Part shown: piece after piece, positions 48,796 to 57,300 of the stretch | Layout of the letters: each line of letters opens with the position of its first letter | Position numbering within the stretch: the stretch's first letter is position 1 | From: Kocuria sp. | Lineage (GTDB): Bacteria; Actinomycetota; Actinomycetes; Actinomycetales; Micrococcaceae | Assembly (NCBI RefSeq): GCF_030538595.1 | Contig: NZ_JAUNTS010000013.1 | Span: 46,613-110,612, forward strand | DNA length: 64,000 nucleotides | Reading direction: 5' to 3' | Position numbers and translations under genes: made by a program | Notes under the pieces: generated by a model | What the model was told of the DNA's origin: nothing | The model's input: only the letters and a program-made list of their open reading frames with translations | Databases searched by the model: none

Positions 48796-50004
48796 TCACA
48801 CCGTGGGTGCCAACCGGGCGGCAGCTTCCAGCGCGGTCCACGCCTGTACCTGGGTGCCGAGTTCCACGGTGCGGCCCACCGGCTGGGCTGTGTCCGCGTG
48901 CTCCAGGGGATTGGGAGAGAAGATGGCCACCACGCGGGCCGGGTCCGGCTGGGCGGTTGGGTCGTTGAAGTCCAGGTCTGGATCAAACTCTCGCCGGCCT
49001 GCCCAGAAAGCATCGGCGGTGTCCAGCACCAGCCGACGAGCAGTCTCCCGGGTATCAGGGTCCAGCACGGGTGAGTGTGCGGCCTCTGCCAGGTAGCGCA
49101 CCAAGATTCCGGTGAACAGACCGGCATCCCCCGATCCGTGAGTTTTCAAGACGCGGCGATTACCCATGTCTCGGCCGAACTCTGCGTCTGCGCCCGCCAC
49201 GATCTGCGCCGCAAAGTCCGCCCAACGTTGAGCATCCTCACCCGTGGAAGTTTCCGCCAATTCCACAGCAGCCCCCAACGCCGGGCCGGAGTTGTAGGTG
49301 TAGACGGCCTTTTCCAGGGAGGTGCCCTTGGCGCCGTCATCGTTGGTGACAATGTTGATGCCGTCCAGGAACACTCCCTTGGAGCTGTCCCACAGGTGGG
49401 CGCGCAGCCAGCCCAGCAAGTCGGCGCTCTCTTGTGGGGCGTGCGTGCGTACGGCAATCAGGGCCGCCGGGCCCGTGGTGGCCGTGTTTTTGTAAGTGCG
49501 TTCGCGGGTCCAGAACATTCCGCCGTCAAGATCCCGGGTGTGGGCCTTGCGAATGTCCTGCAGCAGCTCAGACCCAGCCTTGACCACGCGGCGGGTTTTA
49601 CCTCCGGCGTCTTCTTCCAAGTGGCGGAAACGCCCCAGGGCAAGCATGAGCCATGCCATGTCGTCGTAGTAATTGTTGAAAATCACCTGCCCACCACTGC
49701 GTAGGGTGATGGCCCGCAGCAGCTGATGGGCGCGGTCGCGAGTGGTGCTTGAATCTTGGCCCATGGCGGCTTCACGCTGGGCGGCGTCCACCAGGGCATC
49801 CAGAAGGTGAGCCTGCCACCAGTAGTGCCACTTGGTGGAGAACTGCGTGGGGTGGGGGAACTCCACGGCACCGATCCAGGTTCCCGGAATACCGAACAGC
49901 CGTTCGCCAAAGAGGGACTGGACCGAACGGGCTGCCAGTGCTGCGCGCTCACGACGGTCCCCGGTGGCACCGGTGATCAGTGAAGAAGTGGGGTCGTGAC
50001 TCAT
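48796..50004 (-). CDS. GH76-like alpha-1,6-mannanase family protein
   Basis: A 402-aa alpha6/alpha6-barrel protein. FPHPTQFSTKWHYWWQAHLLDALVDA, VIFNNYYDDMAWLMLALGRF (the paired Asp catalytic motif of GH76), DLDGGMFWTRERTYKNTATTGPAALIAV and YTYNSGPALGAAVEL match GH76. There is no signal peptide, so it acts inside the cell or has a non-classical role. The substrate is presumably mannose-containing cell-wall polymer fragments. Confidence 0.8.
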   Translation of the reverse strand: MSHDPTSSLITGATGDRRERAALAARSVQSLFGERLFGIPGTWIGAVEFPHPTQFSTKWHYWWQAHLLDALVDAAQREAAMGQDSSTTRDRAHQLLRAITLRSGGQVIFNNYYDDMAWLMLALGRFRHLEEDAGGKTRRVVKAGSELLQDIRKAHTRDLDGGMFWTRERTYKNTATTGPAALIAVRTHAPQESADLLGWLRAHLWDSSKGVFLDGINIVTNDDGAKGTSLEKAVYTYNSGPALGAAVELAETSTGEDAQRWADFAAQIVAGADAEFGRDMGNRRVLKTHGSGDAGLFTGILVRYLAEAAHSPVLDPDTRETARRLVLDTADAFWAGRREFDPDLDFNDPTAQPDPARVVAIFSPNPLEHADTAQPVGRTVELGTQVQAWTALEAAARLAPTV

Positions 50005-50032
50005 GGGGCTCCTTGAACTGACTGACGTGGGG

Positions 50033-50989
50033 TCAAGCGCCAGTGGGTGGCGGGGTTTGTTCCAGCGTAACCAGCGTGCGTGAGCTGGTGAACGTCATCG
50101 GTTCTCCGGTGACGGGGTGCCTGATGCTCAGGCTACGAGCCAGCAATTGCAGGGGGCGCGCAGCGTCTGTGACTTCAGGGTCCAAGACCTCTGGATAGAG
50201 AGGGTCCCAGCGGATGGGCGTGCCCAGAGCGTTCAGATGAACACGCAGCTGGTGAGTCTGTCCGGTGGTGGGGTGCAGGCGGAGGGCGGCCCAGGCGCCG
50301 TGGTTGTCCGACCACGGATCAGCGATCAACGGCTCTATCCGAGTCACCGCGTTGACCGGGCCGTCAACTTCCACGGCCTGAAGACTCCCGCGCAGCTTCT
50401 GAATCCGAGATTCCCGGCTTCCAGGTAGTGCTTCCAAGGTGGTGCGGGACGGCAGGCTCACCACGGCCTCATACACCTTGTCAGTGATGCGGTTTTGGAA
50501 CTGGCGCTGCATCCGGCCGCGAATCTGAGGATCGCGGGTGAGCAGCAGGACACCGGCGGTCAAGCGATCCAGGCGATGCGCCGGTGCCAGGTCTGGCTCC
50601 TGGCGCGTGTGGCGTAACAGGCTCAGCGCGGTGTTACGCACGAATGCACCACGCGGGGTGGTGGGCAGCCCGTGGGGTTTGTCCACCACCAGCAGGTGTT
50701 GGTCCTGGTAGAGCACCGGTACATCCGTGGGAACTGCAGGCTCGGGCGCGAACGGCCGGTGGTACCAGACGGTCTGGCCGGCGCAGGAATCCGTGGGCTG
50801 AACCGTGGCGCCCGCACTGTCCACCATGCCGCACGCCGCAAAAATCCGCACCAACTCAGCAGCGGATTGCGGCAAACGGGTCAGGAGATGCTGCTCCACC
50901 GTTTCCGCGGACTCAGGCAAGAGCACGCGCACCGCGTCCACGCCCTCACGGGGCGGAAGCGGGGACATAGAACGACGACGGCGCGGCAC
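50033..50989 (-). CDS. RluA-family pseudouridine synthase
   Basis: A 318-aa protein. PVLYQDQHLLVVDKPHGLPTTPRG is the start of the catalytic domain, APAHRLDRLTAGVLLLTRDPQ contains the catalytic Asp in HRLD, and LRLHPTTGQTHQLRVHLNALGTPI closes the active site. It converts uridine to pseudouridine in rRNA or tRNA; the exact site is not predictable. Starts are possible at ATG 50989 or 50968. Confidence 0.9.
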   Translation of the reverse strand: MPRRRRSMSPLPPREGVDAVRVLLPESAETVEQHLLTRLPQSAAELVRIFAACGMVDSAGATVQPTDSCAGQTVWYHRPFAPEPAVPTDVPVLYQDQHLLVVDKPHGLPTTPRGAFVRNTALSLLRHTRQEPDLAPAHRLDRLTAGVLLLTRDPQIRGRMQRQFQNRITDKVYEAVVSLPSRTTLEALPGSRESRIQKLRGSLQAVEVDGPVNAVTRIEPLIADPWSDNHGAWAALRLHPTTGQTHQLRVHLNALGTPIRWDPLYPEVLDPEVTDAARPLQLLARSLSIRHPVTGEPMTFTSSRTLVTLEQTPPPTGA

Positions 50990-51280
50990 AAGAAAATCTT
51001 GACACGGTTCGTCACATGGCTGGAAGATTCCCAGGTTAAGTTAGCTCTTACTGCCGTCACAGCGCCACCTGCTTCGGCCTCCCTCACGGGCTGCAGGGGC
51101 ACCTGAAACCATGATTGCAACGCAGAGAAGACTCACCTCAAAAGGTATATTTCTCGGTCCTAAAGTGTGCGTCATTCATCAATAATTCACTGTGGCAACA
51201 AGTTGGCAACAAGAGAGATTTACTGGTCAAATTTAACTCTCTGACTAGGCTCGATGGTGTAATCACTCAAGGAGTCATAG
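50990..51280. other. AT-rich upstream region of the peptide/ABC cassette
   Basis: About 290 bp with rising AT content toward the right. It holds the tandem TGGCAACAAG repeats (51193-51213) and the promoter of the peptide gene; AAGGAG precedes the peptide ATG. Short open frames in both directions overlap these signals and have no ribosome site, so I treat them as shadows. Confidence 0.5.
51193..51213 (+). repeat. Direct repeat TGGCAACAAG x2
   Basis: TGGCAACAAG at 51193-51202 and again at 51204-51213, that is one helical turn apart (11 bp), about 70 bp upstream of the peptide ATG. Tandem sites with 11-bp period are typical of response-regulator or AraC-type binding. Which regulator would bind is unknown. 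Confidence 0.55.
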
Positions 51281-51412
51281 ATGTCACGCAGCGTCATCAA
51301 GAAACCTTTTAATAATAAATTAACGAAAGGATATTTTCTGGGCGAGATATTAGCGGCGCGGACAGGATTAGAGATTACTGTTGGAGTATGCCAGTCGAAT
51401 TGCATTCGATAG
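51281..51412 (+). CDS. 43-aa peptide upstream of ABC transporter
   Basis: MSRSVIKKPFNNKLTKGYFL is followed by GEILAARTGLEITVGVCQSNCIR. AGGAG at six-base spacing makes this the best-supported small gene in the region. The N-terminal half is basic (four Lys, one Arg by residue 16); the C-terminal half is hydrophobic with two Cys (37 and 41) and Thr/Ser residues in reach (Thr33, Ser39). It ends 80 bp before an ABC exporter in the same direction. The layout recalls bacteriocin, RiPP or signal-peptide precursors, but no modification enzyme is present nearby and no family was recognised. Confidence 0.6.
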   Translation: MSRSVIKKPFNNKLTKGYFLGEILAARTGLEITVGVCQSNCIR

Positions 51413-51492
51413 GTGTTTGAATCGAAAATTTAATCACATCAAGATCTATTACAGGCAGGTGCAGTTAACTTGCGCACCGAGGGGCGAGAATT

Positions 51493-52266
51493 ATGTCTAT
51501 AGAAAATTCAAAGGTACATCTTTCGAACATTATTGTTCGTGCGACTGGAATCAGGAAGGCGTTTCCCTATGGAAATGGCAGAACTCAAAATACAGTGCTT
51601 AATGGCATAGATTTCGAATTGCGTAATAGTGAATTTGTGGCGATAGTAGGACCTTCTGGCTCAGGAAAATCAACTTTACTTTACTGTCTATCCGGCCTTG
51701 AGGAATTATCTGATGGTCATGTCAAAATATTTGATCAGGACCTATCTGCGATGAGTAAGCGACAAAAGACGATTATGCGACGTGATAGAATTGGATTTAT
51801 ATTTCAATCGTATAATTTGATACCTTCTTTAAATGTTGTTGATAATGTGACGGTCCCTGGATGGTTGAATCGGCGGTTAGGGGCACGTGCCCGAGCTAAA
51901 GCTGCTATCTCAGCGCTGGGAATGACAGATCTTTCCCGTGCCTACCCGGAGACATTATCCGGGGGGCAGCAACAGAGGGTCGCAATTGCACGTGTACTAG
52001 CTAGTCAAGCGGACATCATATTTGCTGATGAACCTACGGGGGCATTAGATTCGAAATCTGGAAATAATGTTCTGCATCTCTTGAGGGAATTTGTGGATAA
52101 TGAGGGACGGTCTGTAATCATGGTCACACATGATTTGCAGCTTGCGAGCGTTGCGGACAGAGTGATAGTGATGCAAGACGGTCTGATTTATTCAGAGCTT
52201 AGTCACCCAGATAGCAACACCATATTGCAGGTAATGCAAGGGCTTCCGTCGGCAGGATCTAAGTGA
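51493..52266 (+). CDS. ABC transporter ATP-binding protein (MacB/LolD type)
   Basis: A 257-aa ATPase. Walker A GPSGSGKSTLLYCLSGLE, Q-loop FIFQSYNLIPSLNVVDNV, signature LSGGQQQRVAIARVL, Walker B IIFADEPTGALDSKSG and a switch VTHDL are all present. It is of the subfamily that pairs with FtsX-type permeases (mechanotransmission ABC). ATG 51493 follows GAGGGGCGAG. AT-rich codon use marks the cassette as acquired. Confidence 0.95.
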   Translation: MSIENSKVHLSNIIVRATGIRKAFPYGNGRTQNTVLNGIDFELRNSEFVAIVGPSGSGKSTLLYCLSGLEELSDGHVKIFDQDLSAMSKRQKTIMRRDRIGFIFQSYNLIPSLNVVDNVTVPGWLNRRLGARARAKAAISALGMTDLSRAYPETLSGGQQQRVAIARVLASQADIIFADEPTGALDSKSGNNVLHLLREFVDNEGRSVIMVTHDLQLASVADRVIVMQDGLIYSELSHPDSNTILQVMQGLPSAGSK

Positions 52267-53645
52267 TGATTGTAAAAATTGGTATTCGTCAATTCTTGCG
52301 AACGTGGCGTGTGTGGCTGGGCATAACAGTATTGGCGTTTGTTTCAACTGCCTTGATTGCATTAAGCGTAATTCAATTAAATACAGCGCGAACATTGAGT
52401 GCCGAAGATGGGCGTGCTGTTTTTTCTTTACTGTACGGTCAGGTGGCGTTTGTTGTGGTTGCCGCGGTTATTGCTGCAGGTGGTGGGTCGGGGTTTGCAA
52501 TCGCTGCGACTCGCCTGGATATAGCAAGGTTACAGCTTGTGGGGGTGACAAGTTTTCAGGCAGCGGCAGTAGTCATTGTCCAGGTCGTATGCGCCGGAAC
52601 ATTTGGAGCTTTGCTCGGTGTTTTGACCGCGCTCCCTTTTGCTCAACAGGTTTTTGAGTGGACAATTAATTTTACGTCAATTGATCATCCTGTGCCGATT
52701 GCAGTTGATGTATCAACGTTGACCTTGGTGCCAATTGCGATTGTATTTTTGATGGTCATTGGTGCAGGGCGGGTGATTTTGCGTGTTGGGCGGACGCCGA
52801 TTGTGCAAGTAATGCAAGGAGCTCAGGTTGACCGTGTAGCATTATTTTCCCTTACTAGGATAGCTATTTTAATAGTTGGCGGGCTAGTTTGCACGGGTCT
52901 ATTTATTGGAGTGAAGGGCATTCAAGTAGGATTTGGCGGTGAGATTATTGAAAATGACATCTCTACCGTTTTGGGCCTAAGTGTATTATTTATGCTGGCG
53001 ACATTATGTTTACTGAGTTCGGTTTCTGCGATTTTAATTCCGACTGTATGCTTGGCATGGGCCAGGCTGATACCTGCAAGATGCTCATTTTCTTGGCATT
53101 TAGCTCGCAGTGGACTGATGAGGCGGGATGGAAGGAGTGCCGCAACGATATTGCCTATTGCGGTAACAATTGGTCTCCCTGCGGGGTTGATGACGATTTT
53201 CTTAACCGTTGGTGGTGGTATGGGTGGTGTTTCGTCGAGTGCTGTGAACGTTGGTGGACTGGCTGTCCTTCTCGGGCCTGCCCTGCTTGTGTCAGCTGTC
53301 GGTGCGTCGATGATTGTGTTTATGGGTGGAGCCGCTAGAAAGAGTCGCATTATCTTGGTGCGGGTTATGGGCGGTTCGCGTGGTTTGGTGATACGTACTG
53401 GCCTTGCAGAGTCGGTTGTCGTGGTGGTGACTGCGACGGCTATCGCCACAATATTAGCGATTCTTGTTGGACTTGTAGCCAAAATGGGATTTGACCCAGC
53501 AATGCAAGTGGATCTTAAGGTGGCAGTGGTGCCGCTGGTCACAGTTGCTAGTTTGGTCTGGTTCCTCGTGGCGGGAATCAATGTTCTTCCTGTTCTGCTG
53601 GGCCGTGAACCCATGCTGGCAGATTTTTTCAAAGGTTCCGAGTAG
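52266..53645 (+). CDS. FtsX-like ABC permease
   Basis: A 459-aa membrane protein with about eight to ten hydrophobic segments. The N-terminal MIVKIGIRQFLRTWRVWLGITVLAFVSTALIALSVIQ is the FtsX-type first helix; FAIAATRLDIARLQLVGVTSFQAAAVVIVQVV and RKSRIILVRVMGGSRGLVIRTGLAESVVVVVTATAIATILA are the paired permease cores. It overlaps the ATPase by TGATG. Long extracellular loops as in MacB are lacking, so it is closer to BceB/LolE-like peptide or lipid exporters. Substrate unknown; the peptide at 51281 is a candidate. Confidence 0.85.
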   Translation: MIVKIGIRQFLRTWRVWLGITVLAFVSTALIALSVIQLNTARTLSAEDGRAVFSLLYGQVAFVVVAAVIAAGGGSGFAIAATRLDIARLQLVGVTSFQAAAVVIVQVVCAGTFGALLGVLTALPFAQQVFEWTINFTSIDHPVPIAVDVSTLTLVPIAIVFLMVIGAGRVILRVGRTPIVQVMQGAQVDRVALFSLTRIAILIVGGLVCTGLFIGVKGIQVGFGGEIIENDISTVLGLSVLFMLATLCLLSSVSAILIPTVCLAWARLIPARCSFSWHLARSGLMRRDGRSAATILPIAVTIGLPAGLMTIFLTVGGGMGGVSSSAVNVGGLAVLLGPALLVSAVGASMIVFMGGAARKSRIILVRVMGGSRGLVIRTGLAESVVVVVTATAIATILAILVGLVAKMGFDPAMQVDLKVAVVPLVTVASLVWFLVAGINVLPVLLGREPMLADFFKGSE

Positions 53646-53766
53646 TGCGGTTGTTGGCGGGGGGATTCGGAGTTTTCGGTTTACGAGTGCGCCGCCAGCT
53701 CGCCGCCCACTAGTCTGGAAGGTCAGGGTGAGGGTTTGAACGTGTTTAGATAGGGTGGGGGGAATT

Positions 53767-54333
53767 GTGACTACACCAGCCAAATCAGCGACCGAGCAGG
53801 TGGTGCTGCTGGATGCGCAGCATCAGCCCATCGGAACCGCCCCCAAAGCCACTGTCCACACCACGGACACTCCACTACATCTGGCCTTCTCCTGCTGGGT
53901 GGTCAACCGGGAGGGCCAGGTGCTGCTCACCCGCCGAGCCTTGACCAAAAAGACCTGGCCGGGGGTGTGGACCAACTCCTTCTGCGGCCACCCCGGACCG
54001 GGTGAAGACTTCCCGGATGCCATCACGCGCAGGGCCGCCCAAGAACTCGGCATGGAGATCGCCGGCCTGCAGGAAATCCTGCCGGATTTCTCCTACCGTG
54101 CGGTGGACGCCTCCGGAGTGGTTGAACATGAGTTCTGCCCGGTGTGGGTGGCGCGTGCAGCCTCCGAACCGCGCCCCCACCCGCATGAGATTGCGGAAAT
54201 CACCTGGGTGAATCCAGCCGACCTCCTGATTGCCTCCCGTGGGCTACCGCGGGTGTTCAGCCCGTGGCTGGTGGAGGAAATCACCGAGCTGCCGCTGCAG
54301 CAAGCACTTGGTGTGGATTCCGGTCAGAATTGA
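53767..54333 (+). CDS. idi: Isopentenyl-diphosphate delta-isomerase, type I
   Basis: A 188-aa Nudix enzyme. HLAFSCWVVNREGQVLLTRRALTKKTWPGVWTNSFCGHPGPGEDFPDAITRRAAQELGMEI holds the catalytic Cys (NSFCGHP) and the Nudix box; EHEFCPVWVAR carries the metal-binding Glu. It interconverts IPP and DMAPP for isoprenoids. GTG 53767 follows GGGGGGAAT and is preferred to an upstream in-frame start. Confidence 0.93.
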   Translation: MTTPAKSATEQVVLLDAQHQPIGTAPKATVHTTDTPLHLAFSCWVVNREGQVLLTRRALTKKTWPGVWTNSFCGHPGPGEDFPDAITRRAAQELGMEIAGLQEILPDFSYRAVDASGVVEHEFCPVWVARAASEPRPHPHEIAEITWVNPADLLIASRGLPRVFSPWLVEEITELPLQQALGVDSGQN

Positions 54334-54385
54334 CCAGCTGGTAGAGCTCCACCACCGGCTGGGGGCCACAAACAGTCCGGACTCC

Positions 54386-57300
54386 TCAAATGGTCCGCCG
54401 CAACCGGAGTCCTTTGGGTGTGGTGGAGAATCCGGCGTGCACCAGGGCCTCACGCACCGCGGTTTCAACAGCACCGGGCCCCAGGACATCTCGTCCGTTG
54501 ATTTTCTCCACGGTCAGTTTCTCCGCAGCACCCGCGTGGACCAGATCCACCACGGCGGGCGCACACAGTCGGATGAGCCCCGGATCGTCCTGGAACACCA
54601 ACACGGTCCGTCCGCCCCGCTCCAAATACAGCACCGGCATCCCATCCACTGAGACCACCACCGCGCCGGCTTTGCGACCGGGACGGTGGCGGGTTGAGGC
54701 GTCGTCGGAAGTGAAGACTTGCGGCCAGGCCAAGGTGGCACCCCAGGGATTGGCGGGGTCCGTGGCAGCCAACGCCAGAACCACGGGGTCCTTGGGCGTG
54801 ATGCGAGCTTGTTCGTCATCGGCAAAGCTACGTAAACGATCCACCGTGGAAGCCTGGGCGAACTGTGCGCCGCCCAAACCCTCAATGAAGTATCCGCGGC
54901 GCGTTTGTCCGGCGTCCTCCAAGGCGGTGAGCACACGGTAAATCCCGGAGAACCCACCCGGACGATCCTCGGCCTCCACGGCCCCGCGGGTCAGCACCCC
55001 GTAGCGGTCCAACAAGAGCTCGGCGCTTGCGCTGGCGCGGACCGTGGCTTCCAGGGGTTCCGGGTTCAGCAGCGACCATCGGCCTGAACTTTGAACATCA
55101 GCGGCCGAACGCGGTCCACTGGCTCTGGCACCATTGTGCAACGAGCGCAGGCGGGCGGCCCCGCGGCGTCCTGCGGATCGGGACACCGCAGTCCTGGATT
55201 TCTGTTTGTGGGCACCGCCGCCGCCAGCCACCAGGGAGCGCACGGGGGCGAAGGTGTCATTGGTGATCACACCGGCCCACACCAAATCCCACAGCGCGGT
55301 GTTCAGCTGCGGCATGGTCACCGTATGACTCCGTTCGGTGAGCGCAGTCACCAACTGGTGGCTGAACCGTGCGGCACCGTCAGCCAAGATTTCCAGGATT
55401 CCCGCCTGCAGGGTGTCGGTCACGGCAGCGGCCGTTGCCTTCAGCTCGGCGCGGGGTGGCAGGGTTAGCTCTTGGGATTCGGCAAGATGAAGGGCCAGCC
55501 AGCCGTCGTCGCCACTGAGGGAACCGGCCCCTGACCACAGGATCTCCCCGGCGGCCAACTGCTCATCCAGGAGATCGGGTGAGTAGTCACTGATTCGAGC
55601 CCGGAGAATCAGCGGTTCCAGTGCGGAGGCGGGTAGCGCCACGCCGCCCAGCTGATCCACCACGGTCAACAGACCATCCGCCCCGCGCAGCTTGGAGCCG
55701 GGGCTTGCACTTTGCCACGGCGGCAGGAACCTGGCGTAAACCTCCGCAGGCACGGGCTCAACCTGCTCCCGCAGCGCCGCCAGGGAACGACGTCGAATGC
55801 GGTGCAGCACGTCCTTGTCGCACCATTCGGTGGTGCTCGCCGCAGAGGTTCGGGTACCGGAAAGCGAAGGATGGTTCGTGATCTGGTGGGGCTGATCCAG
55901 GCGGGCCTCCGCGGGCCGGAATTCGCCCTCCACCACTCGCCGCTGCGTGGAGAGGTGTTCCACGGTGGCTTGCACCACGGCAGCACCCATCCCCAACGCC
56001 CGGGCGGCTTCCTCCACCGTGAACGGGCCGTGAGTGCGCGCGTAACGGCCCACCAGATCGCCCATGGGATCAGCCACCGGTTCCAGAAACGCCACGGGCA
56101 CACCGTGGGGAATGGGTGCCCCCATCGCGTCCCGCAACCGGGCTGCATCCTCCACCGCGGCCAGCTTGATCTGCCCACCCAGTCGCAGTTCAAAAATCCT
56201 GTTCTCGCGGGCCAGCTCGTGGGCCCACTCGGATACGACGTCGGCACGTGCGGCCCGTGCATTGGGCCCGTCTGGCTCTGGTTCAGCCGCGAGATCGACT
56301 GCTGCGGGATCAACGCCTGTGCCGGAGCTTGAGGGATATCCGGATGCGGTGGGTTCGGTGCGGTCACCATCCGGATCCCGTAGCCGGAGGGCGGCTTCAC
56401 CCACCGTCAGGGGGCCCAGGAGTCGCAGCAGATCAGCCAGACCCTCCCGCCCACGCAGGCGACGGTGAGGGACAAGGTATTGCAGCTCGGCCTCGGTCCG
56501 GGCAATGACCTGGGCATCCAGCAACTCCCGCAACTGTGCACGGCCCAACAACTCAGCCAGCAGATCCGTGTCCAGGGACAGAATGGCAGCCTTGCGCTCC
56601 GCCAGAGGGGAGTCACCTTCATAGATGAACTGACCCAGGTACCCGAACAGCATGGTCTTGGCAAAGGCAGAGGGCGTCTCCGTGCTGGTTTCCACCACGC
56701 GGATGGTGCGCTGGGAGATCTCCCGGTGAATCTGCTGCAGCGCGGGGAGATCGTAGACGTCCTGCAGGCACTCCCGGATGGTTTCCAACACAATGGGGAA
56801 CTGCGGGTAACGCCGGGCCACGTCCAGCAGCTGAGCGGAGCGTTGACGCTGCTGCCACAGGGGCGTTCGCCGACCGGGATCACGGCGCGGAAGCAGTAGG
56901 GCGCGGGCTGCGCATTCCCGGAACCTGGAGGCGAACAGGGCCGAGGAGCCCACCTGTTCGGTCACAATCTGTTCCAGTTCTTCCGGATCGAACAGGAAAA
57001 TCTCAGCCCCCGGAGGGTCTTCATCCGTGAGGGGGATGCGCAGCACAATGCCGTCGTCGGAGGCCTGCGCAGCGCTGTCCAAACCCCAGCGTTCTTCAAT
57101 CCGCGCCCCAATGGCCAACGCCCACGGTGCGTGGACCTGCAAGCCGTACGGTGAGTGCAGAATGACTCGCCAGTCGCCGAGCTCATCCGGGAATCGTTCG
57201 ATCAGCAATGTGCGGTCAGAAGGAACGTGCCCCACGTTCTCCTTCATCTCCGCCACGTAGGCCTGTAGGTTCTCACGTGCCCAATCATCCAGACCGGCGG

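Noticed and set aside
51520..51540. Possible second SOS box CGAACATTATTGTTCG in the ABC gene
   Set aside because: The spacing between GAAC and GTTC is six instead of four, and it lies inside the coding sequence.
51220..51602. Other open frames around the 43-aa peptide and ABC start
   Set aside because: They overlap the better-signalled peptide or the ATPase gene, have no ribosome sites and unusual composition.
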